58,414 bases of DNA from a virus: positions 1 to 58,414 of the IMG/VR virus record IMGVR_UViG_3300008954_000062; one strand, 5' to 3'. This document shows positions 9,702-17,758 of this stretch, in pieces; the stretch's first letter is position 1; each line of letters begins with the position of its first letter. The notes beneath the pieces are model-generated. The model was not told the DNA's origin and searched no databases. It saw only the letters and a program-made list of their open reading frames with translations. Position numbers and translations under genes: made by a program.

Positions 9702-11591
9702 ATGTCACAAACTGCACCTGTGGACTTTATCACAAAGTCTATTACAGATTTAAACGTTCCAGACTGTCCTGTTGACTCTCTAGAGACGCGATTTATATAT
9801 AATTATTTTGTCAACAATGAAATGATTGACGACACAGGCATGCCATTACCTGACGGCGGCACTGCAACACAAATACAAGCTTTACTATCAGGTGGAACAT
9901 CACTTAAGTCACTAGCTAGATATGTCACTTTGCAGTGGTCTACGCCAGAACGATTCACATCAAATAATGTGGATCTTTTTCTAGACAATAGTCGACTTAT
10001 TGATTTGAGTGCAGCATCATCTGCGGGCTTAGTAAATAGAGAGACAGATGTCACAATTGACGGCCGTGATATCGTAGTTTATCAGGACAAAGATCTAGTC
10101 AAACAGATAACTTCTTTGATTGACACATCAGCTCTATATAGATTGGGTGCTCTTCCTGGGTCTGAACTTTCTCAAAATGAAGTAGCTACTCTATTGAATG
10201 ACATGACGCCTGATGATGTAGACGGCGAGCTATTATTAGAGATGGCTTCTGATCCAAGTAGATTTGGTGTCACGTACATTAATGAAGCTGAGGGGAAAAA
10301 GATCGAGCTAAATCCTTTGAGATCAGCAGCTTCACAAAGATTTTCACTTCAAGTAGACAGATCAGTACTAAGAGACATAACAGATCAGCAGTCTAGAAAT
10401 CCATTTTCGTCTGATTGCGTATTTTCTTTACTTGATAGAAAGCTAATTGAGGCGTATCAGATGAGCCAAGTTCAAAATGATCATACCGGAATCGATCTAG
10501 AGTCAGACTTTGAACCAGCCATTCAGGCTTTTGCTGTGTCTTCAGGTGTAACAACATACAGCCCACCTGAGCTTAAAATTGCTGGATATGTTGTAGAGAA
10601 GTTTGAAGTGTTCAAAGACGGCCGCCGCGAGCTCAAAGAATCTATTTTTGTAAGTAATCCGGGTGTTAATCAAACCATTGATACGAAGATAAAATACGGA
10701 AAGGCATATGCATATACAGTAAGCACAGTATGTTTGCTCAGCTTTACAGAAGCAGTAGTGTCTGGTGGGGGAAGCTCAAATGCTAGTCTAGGGGGAAATG
10801 CAGCAGGTGGCACAACAACGATGTGTCATGTCTCTTGTCTAGTTAGATCACGTAGAAGTAGCGAAAGACTAGTTAATTGCACAGAAGAAATTCCGCCTAC
10901 TCCACCAAATGCAATAACATTTACATACGACTATAAGAAAGAGTCATTATACATAGAATGGCAAAATCCAGTTGTCAGGCAAAATGATGTTAAAAAAATA
11001 CAAATATTCCGGAGGTCCTCTATATTTGAGCCGTTTACAATAATCGCACAATACGATTTTGACGATTCTATAGAGAAAATAGCAACAGCTGAAGTAGTCA
11101 ATAGCAATATCAACTTTATTGTACCCGGGCCTATAAGCCATCATAGTGATAAAGACTTCTCGAGAAGTACAGGGACAGCAGATGCAATTTACGCATTATG
11201 TTCTATAGACGCTCATGGAATGACTTCTAATTATTCAACTCAATATCATGTAAAATACAATGCTATGAAAAATAACGTAGCAGTCAAGCGGATATCTTCA
11301 AAGGGTGCACCAAAACAATATCCCAACTCTTTTTTAGACCCACGCTTGGATAAAAATATTTCAAGCCAGCGACTATTAGAAGATAAAATGTCAGACTCTA
11401 GAAGATATTCTATGAGAGTATACTTTGATCCTGAATACTTACAAGTAAACGACGGCAACGGAGAAGATATGAAATTAATGACATATGACTCCACCGGGGT
11501 GTATAAGTTCCTAATATTAAATTTAGACAGGCAAAGAACAAGAATGTTAACATTTACATTACAAGATAAGCGTACTCCTACACATCAATGA
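9702..11591 (+). CDS. Putative virion protein with fibronectin type III-like segments
   Basis: This 629-residue protein has a near-perfect ribosome binding site (AAGGAGGAGG) just upstream. Two central segments look like fibronectin type III or related beta-sandwich folds: about 285-350, with a KYGKAYAYTVSTV strand pattern, and about 395-450, where PPTPPNAITFTYDYKKESL and an IEWQNP turn are visible. Such domains are common in phage tail and baseplate proteins, where they mediate surface contacts. A Gly-rich loop separates them near residue 360. It closes the large-protein block and is followed by a 110-nt gap. The role is inferred from context and domain type; the exact counterpart in T4 is not recognised. 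Confidence 0.55.
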   Translation: MSQTAPVDFITKSITDLNVPDCPVDSLETRFIYNYFVNNEMIDDTGMPLPDGGTATQIQALLSGGTSLKSLARYVTLQWSTPERFTSNNVDLFLDNSRLIDLSAASSAGLVNRETDVTIDGRDIVVYQDKDLVKQITSLIDTSALYRLGALPGSELSQNEVATLLNDMTPDDVDGELLLEMASDPSRFGVTYINEAEGKKIELNPLRSAASQRFSLQVDRSVLRDITDQQSRNPFSSDCVFSLLDRKLIEAYQMSQVQNDHTGIDLESDFEPAIQAFAVSSGVTTYSPPELKIAGYVVEKFEVFKDGRRELKESIFVSNPGVNQTIDTKIKYGKAYAYTVSTVCLLSFTEAVVSGGGSSNASLGGNAAGGTTTMCHVSCLVRSRRSSERLVNCTEEIPPTPPNAITFTYDYKKESLYIEWQNPVVRQNDVKKIQIFRRSSIFEPFTIIAQYDFDDSIEKIATAEVVNSNINFIVPGPISHHSDKDFSRSTGTADAIYALCSIDAHGMTSNYSTQYHVKYNAMKNNVAVKRISSKGAPKQYPNSFLDPRLDKNISSQRLLEDKMSDSRRYSMRVYFDPEYLQVNDGNGEDMKLMTYDSTGVYKFLILNLDRQRTRMLTFTLQDKRTPTHQ

Positions 11592-11632
11592 TAGAAAGTA
11601 TTTTCAACCTTTTACCAGACACGATAAAGTCA

Positions 11633-11640
11633 TATACTTA
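11633..11640 (+). promoter_or_regulatory. Weak candidate late-promoter-like element (TATACTTA)
   Basis: The 110-nt gap between 11591 and 11701 holds no gene. It contains TATACTTA, one base from the TATATTTA form found elsewhere, but 60 nt upstream of the next start, further than the usual 26-38 nt. The gap also holds the ribosome binding site GGAGGG before 11701. Confidence 0.2.
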
Positions 11641-11700
11641 ATGAAGAATCGTAGAATAGTGTCACAGTGGCATATAACATAAAGCGGAGGGCAAGCAATT

Positions 11701-12405
11701 ATGGGTTTCCTTGATCACAGTTCTAATAATATAATCGTCGATGCAGTACTTACAGAGAAGGGTAGAGAGATTTTAGCAACAAATGCTGGCGCATTTCAAG
11801 TTGTACAATATACTCTAGCAGATGACGAAGTCGACTACAGAATTATTGAGAGATTCGGTCGAACAGTTGGAAAAGAAAAAATAATAAAGAATACACCTGT
11901 ATTTGAAGCACAAACGATGGGTGAAATTGCGCTCAAACATCCTTTAGTGTCACAGTCAGGGCCCCTGGATACCTTGCCCGTAATGAGTATTGTTTCTCCG
12001 ACTAGTCTATCTTTTAAGAAAAATAATACAGCAATTACATTATCACTTGAAACTAAGATGAAAGGTGTATCAACATCAGTTCCGACAGGGTTTCAAGATA
12101 CATCATTTATAGTAAGCCTTCCTACAAGATTTCTTAGCTTTAGATCTTCGACGTCGTCGCAGAAATTATATGATACACAAAATATGCACCAAACTGCAGT
12201 TTATAAAGTAGCAGGAAATGCAACAAATATGGGTACAACATTATCATTGTCACTATCTGTAAATCAGGGTCTAACGACAACAGACTTCAATGTATACGGT
12301 GATCCAAGCACAAACAAATCATCGATTTCGACAATTGTTACTGTAATTGGTCATCAATCTGGGCTTCGTGCTGATATGCAAATAGAGATAAGAGATGAAA
12401 CATAA
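11701..12405 (+). CDS. Putative virion protein sharing the TxxGxExL module
   Basis: This 234-residue protein opens with MGFLDHSSNNIIVDAVLTEK, then GREIL and an acidic ADDEVDY segment. This pattern recurs in uncharacterised structural proteins of T4-like marine phages and is shared with the protein starting at 824. The remainder is beta-type and Thr/Ser-rich. A GGAGGG ribosome binding site precedes the start. It lies directly before two proteins that share a common C-terminal motif, so these three may act together in the tail or baseplate. No enzymatic motif is visible. Confidence 0.6.
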   Translation: MGFLDHSSNNIIVDAVLTEKGREILATNAGAFQVVQYTLADDEVDYRIIERFGRTVGKEKIIKNTPVFEAQTMGEIALKHPLVSQSGPLDTLPVMSIVSPTSLSFKKNNTAITLSLETKMKGVSTSVPTGFQDTSFIVSLPTRFLSFRSSTSSQKLYDTQNMHQTAVYKVAGNATNMGTTLSLSLSVNQGLTTTDFNVYGDPSTNKSSISTIVTVIGHQSGLRADMQIEIRDET

Positions 12406-12428
12406 TCATCAATTTATAGAGGGTTGAG

Positions 12429-13697
12429 ATGGGTAGATTAAAAGACGTTGAGTCAACAAAACAGACTAAATCATATTTGAATCAGTTAGTTGATATCATA
12501 CAAGAAGATATCTCGGGTTCAAACACGCGCAGAAAATATCAAGTATTTGTAACTGGTGGCGTCGGTCCCGGTGTTACTAGTTCTTTGTTCCAGACAATTT
12601 ATGATCAGAATTTTACACTTCAAACTGCTAATCCGATCATGGATGTTACAGTAGGACTTTATCTTTCTGGCGCAACTGTTCAAACAGCATCAAGCGGGGA
12701 AGATAGTTCAGGGAAATTATTATTTCCTTCTACATCGCTAATGATGAGGGAGAAAGTTGACATATACAGTCAGTATTCAAAGCTTCTTCTTGGCAATGCT
12801 AAGACTGCTTTTTATGCTCCGTATAATGATTCTAATGATGACAACAGGATTGAAAATGCCTACTTCATCTCTTTCAAACGTCTTTTCTCACGAGATAAGA
12901 TCAAGAAAGAAACATTTGCACTAAGATTTTATACTACCGGGGTTGTTGTTTACCCAGAAGAGAAAGATGGAGATTTGAGTGGAGAAACGTCAGGGATCAA
13001 TGCAAAACAGCCATACTTCACAAATCTAAATAGAACCAGTACAACGGGTAGTACGATATTCACAGATATCGGTGCAGCAACAAATACTGTACAGACATTT
13101 GGAGGAGAAGTAGCTAATATTGTACAGGCAGATAACACTGCAAACAAAGTCGGCCTGATCTTTTATGATCACGGCACTATAGTGTTTGATCTCAACAAGG
13201 TAATGTCTGGAACGCAATTCGTTTCCGGTGTTATTGACGGAATGAACAATAACACTGCACTAGGGTTGTCTTCAGGGAAGACAGTTATTGGAGGTCTATA
13301 CGGTGCTGGATCAAAATCAGCGAAATTTATTCCAGACTTAATGACGTCAGCATCAATTGATGATATTGTGGATCACATATGTACTACACGATTCTCGTCA
13401 GGCACACTCACAGCAATGACATTTCAAAATATTACAACTATCAATTCTATGTTGATATTTTGTCGAGCAACTGCAGATGACTTTAACTACTCTTCTAATC
13501 CCACATTTACAAATGATGTGGGAAAAATACGTGTCATCGATCAGGGCCAGGAACAATTCCAGAGATCGTTTACATTTCCGACGACTGTAGGACTTTATGA
13601 TGACGTCGGAAACTTATTAGCAGTTGCTAAGATGTCTAGACCAATTGAGAAGAACGATGAAAAAGATGTCACGTTCCGCATACGTTTAGATTTTTAG
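12429..13697 (+). CDS. Putative virion protein with shared C-terminal RxxxDF module
   Basis: This 422-residue protein is not recognised by name. Its last 45 residues (SFTFPTTVGLYDDVGNLLAV, followed by AKMSRPIEKNDE and ending RIRLDF) closely parallel the end of the 821-residue protein that follows (DQFTYVTGINLHDENLNVIA, ending RFKMDF). The shared module suggests a common attachment or trimerisation role and that both proteins dock at the same site. GAGGG lies just before the start. The body is alpha/beta with Gly/Thr-rich loops, with no membrane segment and no catalytic motif. The context is baseplate or fibre. Confidence 0.6.
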   Translation: MGRLKDVESTKQTKSYLNQLVDIIQEDISGSNTRRKYQVFVTGGVGPGVTSSLFQTIYDQNFTLQTANPIMDVTVGLYLSGATVQTASSGEDSSGKLLFPSTSLMMREKVDIYSQYSKLLLGNAKTAFYAPYNDSNDDNRIENAYFISFKRLFSRDKIKKETFALRFYTTGVVVYPEEKDGDLSGETSGINAKQPYFTNLNRTSTTGSTIFTDIGAATNTVQTFGGEVANIVQADNTANKVGLIFYDHGTIVFDLNKVMSGTQFVSGVIDGMNNNTALGLSSGKTVIGGLYGAGSKSAKFIPDLMTSASIDDIVDHICTTRFSSGTLTAMTFQNITTINSMLIFCRATADDFNYSSNPTFTNDVGKIRVIDQGQEQFQRSFTFPTTVGLYDDVGNLLAVAKMSRPIEKNDEKDVTFRIRLDF

Positions 13698-13720
13698 TTT
13701 TAGTAGTAATATGAGTTTTT

Positions 13721-16186
13721 ATGTCAATAATTCCGCTTACATCAGATAATTTTGAATTATTCAAATTAACTGCAAATCCTAAGCGAACATTTACTTCAGG
13801 AACAGCAGGAGCAACAGGATCTATACCTGTCTTTCCTCGTGCATCAAAGATAGAAAAAGATCCCCAGCCCTCTGATGATTTTGGAACAGGCTCTTTTGAT
13901 GCATCACAAATTGAAGAGTCTAGAAATCAAGCACTAAGCAATTCTTTCCTAACTGGAACACAAGTTGCTGATATTAGTAAGTCTGTTGAATATTATATGG
14001 AGATGGTTAACTCCGGAACGTTCTCTCCTGTTCGCCAAAAAAAGTTAGATATTCTAAGATTTGAGCCGTCTTATAAGTTTACCAGTGACACACTGAGAAA
14101 AAATGTAGTTCAGAACATTATGTTTCCGTACTATAAGCATCGTTACCCTGATTTAGACTGGTCATATTACAATTATCACACATTGAACTTTTTCACAGCG
14201 TCAACAGTGCCAAGTGACTCTGTTCTGATATATCCTGCATCGGGAAATTCGTCGACAAATGATTACCCGTACACCCCATCAGATGGATTTACATTTGAGT
14301 TTTGGTTGAATGCAAGGTATTCTAATGATGTCTCCGGTACATCTTATACTCCGGGTACTATATTTCACAAATCATCATCATATGCAGTTTCATTAGTTTC
14401 TGGAACGTCACGTGATAAGGACGGATTAGTTGACGGCTTTAGAATTCTTTTGCAGCTAAGCCACAGTGCAGATATTCCGCCGTCTAACATATTGACTACT
14501 GGAACGCTCAAGACGAACATTGATGGAACTTCTTTCAAGAAGGCTGATACCTACTCAGGAAGTGTATCTGGAATAGGTGATCTAATATTCTTGTCTAGTG
14601 ATAATATGATACAAAAGAACAAGTGGCATCACGTAGCAGTTCGCTGGGGAGGTCCCAATATCAACAAAGGGACTGGTTCATTTGTCATAGACGGAATTGA
14701 AGATACACGTTTCATAATACAATCCTCGTCAATAATGCCAACCACATTTTCAAGATCAGGACAAGGTGAGTCTGATTGTCTATTTGTAGGCAATTATTTT
14801 GAAGGTGTCAATAATGGTGATGATGATTGGGGTGGAAGTGTTACTGCACAATTCTTCAATGTCAATGCATCAAAGAAAGATGGCTTGGTAGACTTTTTTC
14901 ACGGAAAGTCATCATTAGACTCAGCAGATTCTAGAGATCCGTCGTCTGTATTTTTTCAACACCCACTCAATGCAGAAGTTCACAATCTCAAAATATACTC
15001 AGAGCATAGAGATACAGAGCAGATATTCACTTCCAGTATGTACGGTGATGAGTCTATAGAAGATAAGCTTCTATTTTTACTACCGCCATTTTTCGTAAAA
15101 GAGACAAATACAAGAGACGTGATGCTCACGCCATTCGAAACAGAAGAGACAACTACAGATGATCCATTTAATGTATCATTGTCATTCGGTGTAGGCGGCC
15201 ATCTCATTAATTTAGAAAACTTCTCAAGAGAGTTTGTCAGAAAGTCTTACCCAAGGCTTTATAATCTAACAGCATCAGTAGTTGAATCTTCTACTGGTGA
15301 ATTCACAGCAAATCAATTTTTATACAAGACAGGATCAGCCTCAAAGAGAAATCTTACAGTACTGCCGTGTGATAATGGAAAATTTACCCCTAACTTTACG
15401 CTTTTGAAGTCTGGATCTGATCCCGACAATCCCACTTCATCTGACGAAACATCAAAATTTGTAGATGACATGGGCTTTGCAAAGTATGGTCTTATATCAC
15501 TTCGCAATATGGTGTCGACATCCTCACTTCCGAGTGGGGCTCAGTCAACAGGCTCTATCGCAGATGTTTTACAGGGCGCAGGTCCAGAAGACCCAGGAGT
15601 CAGTGCAGGATCTATTCTTACAATTCTAAACAGAACACGAGATCCCTCATCTAATGAAGTTGTATTTTTTGATGTGTCAAACATGTTTTATGGTAGAAAA
15701 ATAGTTCCAGGGACATTCAAACTTTATGACTCGAGTGTAACAGGTTCTGACGGCAAAGTCAAGATGACAATAAGAGATGACGGCAACGGTCGTCTATATC
15801 GTGCAGATAGTAGAACCACTAACGCAACATGGAATACAATTGGAAACATCTTGTACGAAGAGGGTATTGTTGTAATAAAGACACCAAACATTCCTTTGCT
15901 TGGCATAGATGGTTATGAGGTATCATTGACAGGAGAACATAATGTATATGTCATGGAAATGAATATTCCGTGCCCTAAGGGACTAGCCAACTCTTCGTCT
16001 AATCCAAACTGGATGCCCCTTAAGCCCACAGACTCTTCAAATGAGCTAAGGGATCAGTTTACATACGTAACCGGAATTAATCTTCACGATGAAAATCTCA
16101 ATGTTATAGCTCGAGCAAACCTTTCCCAACCGGTTGTAAAAAGAGAAGACGATAGATACCTCTTTAGATTCAAGATGGATTTTTAG
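13721..16186 (+). CDS. Virion protein with LamG/concanavalin-like domain
   Basis: This 821-residue protein contains a LamG-like (concanavalin A-like lectin/glucanase) jelly roll at about residues 185-430. Signs are FTFEFWLNAR at 191-200, KWHHVAVRW at 301-309, a following strand with FVIDGIEDT, and the closing EVHNLKIYSEHR with an acidic helix. In phages such domains sit in adhesins and bind carbohydrate or decorate tail parts. The N-terminal ~180 residues look like an attachment region, and the last 45 share the module ending RFKMDF with the previous gene. No clear ribosome binding site precedes the ATG. The stop TAG overlaps the GTG start of the resolvase gene. It is a likely tail-fibre or baseplate adhesin, though its ligand is unknown. 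Confidence 0.65.
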   Translation: MSIIPLTSDNFELFKLTANPKRTFTSGTAGATGSIPVFPRASKIEKDPQPSDDFGTGSFDASQIEESRNQALSNSFLTGTQVADISKSVEYYMEMVNSGTFSPVRQKKLDILRFEPSYKFTSDTLRKNVVQNIMFPYYKHRYPDLDWSYYNYHTLNFFTASTVPSDSVLIYPASGNSSTNDYPYTPSDGFTFEFWLNARYSNDVSGTSYTPGTIFHKSSSYAVSLVSGTSRDKDGLVDGFRILLQLSHSADIPPSNILTTGTLKTNIDGTSFKKADTYSGSVSGIGDLIFLSSDNMIQKNKWHHVAVRWGGPNINKGTGSFVIDGIEDTRFIIQSSSIMPTTFSRSGQGESDCLFVGNYFEGVNNGDDDWGGSVTAQFFNVNASKKDGLVDFFHGKSSLDSADSRDPSSVFFQHPLNAEVHNLKIYSEHRDTEQIFTSSMYGDESIEDKLLFLLPPFFVKETNTRDVMLTPFETEETTTDDPFNVSLSFGVGGHLINLENFSREFVRKSYPRLYNLTASVVESSTGEFTANQFLYKTGSASKRNLTVLPCDNGKFTPNFTLLKSGSDPDNPTSSDETSKFVDDMGFAKYGLISLRNMVSTSSLPSGAQSTGSIADVLQGAGPEDPGVSAGSILTILNRTRDPSSNEVVFFDVSNMFYGRKIVPGTFKLYDSSVTGSDGKVKMTIRDDGNGRLYRADSRTTNATWNTIGNILYEEGIVVIKTPNIPLLGIDGYEVSLTGEHNVYVMEMNIPCPKGLANSSSNPNWMPLKPTDSSNELRDQFTYVTGINLHDENLNVIARANLSQPVVKREDDRYLFRFKMDF

Positions 16187-16746
16187 TGATTATTTTAGGT
16201 TTAGACATATCTACATCTAGTACTGGCTGGTGTATAATATCACAATCAGGTGATGTTATTGAAAAAATCGAAATGGGATTTATTGATTTATCTAAAGAAA
16301 AAAGCATGTTTCGCAAAGCCAGGATTGTCAAAGATCAATTAACACGATTGCACATCATGTATTCTGTAGATCGTGTATGCATAGAAGAAAATTTACAATC
16401 ATTCCGTTCTGGGTTTTCTTCAGCTCAAACACTTTCTACACTAGCAAGATTCAACGGAATGGTATCATATCTGTGTTATGAAGAATTCTCGTACGATCCC
16501 GAATTCATGAATGTCAATACAGCAAGAAAGAGTATAGGTATTAAGCTTATTCGAAAGAAAGACGGCGGAAAACCAACCAAAGATCAAGTTCTAGAGTGGG
16601 TATCAGCTCTAAGTGAGCTAGAAGGTTATTCGTGGCCAACAAAGACACTCAAAAGTGGCCCTCGAAAAGGCAAGACTATACTAGATCCAAAATGCTTTGA
16701 CATGGCCGACGCATATGTTATGGCGAGAGCAGCTGCAACAGCTTAA
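16186..16746 (+). CDS. RuvC-like Holliday junction resolvase
   Basis: This 186-residue protein has the RNase H-fold resolvase pattern: the first strand MIILGLDIS with catalytic Asp7, followed by the TGW turn, Glu67/Glu68 in the CIEENL strand, and the C-terminal pair Asp172 and Asp175 in FDMADAYVMA. These acidic residues bind the metal ions that cut four-way DNA junctions. In a T4-like life cycle, a resolvase clears recombination branches before packaging, the role that the unrelated gp49 plays in T4. A GTG start overlaps the preceding stop by one base; no earlier in-frame start fits the fold. The gene opens a small recombination and replication cassette with primase and the SbcCD-like nuclease. 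The family call is fairly sure; the exact substrate preference is not shown. Confidence 0.85.
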   Translation: MIILGLDISTSSTGWCIISQSGDVIEKIEMGFIDLSKEKSMFRKARIVKDQLTRLHIMYSVDRVCIEENLQSFRSGFSSAQTLSTLARFNGMVSYLCYEEFSYDPEFMNVNTARKSIGIKLIRKKDGGKPTKDQVLEWVSALSELEGYSWPTKTLKSGPRKGKTILDPKCFDMADAYVMARAAATA

Positions 16747-16778
16747 ACAAATCAACTATTTGTGATAATATTATAACA

Positions 16779-17747
16779 ATGAGTAGTTATAATGATAAAT
16801 TGATGCTAGTCAGACGTGCCTTTGGGGCATGCGAGCTTAGCAGAGATAAAGTAAATGTTGCTGTTCGCTGCCCAAACTGTAATGACAAAAATGACTTTAA
16901 GAAAAAACTAGTTATCAAAATCGAAGACGGAATGTTTCATTGCTGGGTTTGTGGAATTAAGGGGAGGCGAATTGACAGACTTTTTCGTAAATTCGCCATA
17001 TCACACACAGACAATGCTAGAAAATTATTTAGATGCACGAGCAATTACGAAGAAAGTATTATCAAAGATGAAGAAGAAGTTAAAGTTTCGATACCTAGCG
17101 GCTTTCAATTACTTGGTCGTGTCATGAATGCTAAGGATCCTGACATTCAAGAAACAATTCGATATGTAAAATCACGAGGTCTGACCCTTAGGGATATATG
17201 GTATTATAGATTAGGAACATGCTCAGCAGGAAGATTTCGACGTCGTGTAATCATTCCATCTTTTAGTGAAGATGGAAAATTGAATTATTATTCAGGAAGA
17301 ACTATCGATGCTGACAATTCTAGAAAGTATATGAATGTCGCAGTATCAAAGAATAAGATTATCTTTAATGACATTAACATTGACTGGCAGAAAGACTTGA
17401 CATTAGTTGAGGGGCCTTTTGACCTTATGAAATGTAGAATGAATTCAACATGCCTTCTAGGGTCTCAACTATCAGAATCATCAGACTTATTTCGAAAAAT
17501 TATAAAGAATCAAACTTCAGTCACATTAGCTTTAGATCAAGATGCAATTGTTAAATCTCACAATATTGCAAAATGCTTGAGTGAATTTGGAATTAGGGTT
17601 AGAATGCTGAACATACCAAGTACAAAAGATGTCGGCGATCTAGATGCTGATATTGTTTCAAAGCTATATTCTAAATCTACGTTGTGGAATAGTAATGATA
17701 GACTTCGAAGTATGATCAAATCAATGAGTACAGGCTCTTTGCTATAG
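16779..17747 (+). CDS. DnaG-type DNA primase
   Basis: This 322-residue protein has a Cys4 zinc-binding motif (Cys31-x2-Cys34 and Cys55-x2-Cys58, CHC2-like) followed by a TOPRIM core: LVEGPFDLMK with Glu211, and LALDQDAI with Asp253 and Asp255. These acidic residues bind the metals for primer synthesis. The length is close to that of T4 gp61-type primases (about 340 residues) and there is no fused helicase. The helicase partner is not in this window. No strong ribosome binding site is visible before the ATG, and the 32-nt gap upstream is very AT-rich. It lies between the resolvase and the SbcCD-like gene, all on the same strand with short gaps, so they are likely co-transcribed. Confidence 0.85.
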   Translation: MSSYNDKLMLVRRAFGACELSRDKVNVAVRCPNCNDKNDFKKKLVIKIEDGMFHCWVCGIKGRRIDRLFRKFAISHTDNARKLFRCTSNYEESIIKDEEEVKVSIPSGFQLLGRVMNAKDPDIQETIRYVKSRGLTLRDIWYYRLGTCSAGRFRRRVIIPSFSEDGKLNYYSGRTIDADNSRKYMNVAVSKNKIIFNDINIDWQKDLTLVEGPFDLMKCRMNSTCLLGSQLSESSDLFRKIIKNQTSVTLALDQDAIVKSHNIAKCLSEFGIRVRMLNIPSTKDVGDLDADIVSKLYSKSTLWNSNDRLRSMIKSMSTGSLL

Positions 17748-17758
17748 ACAGGAAACGA

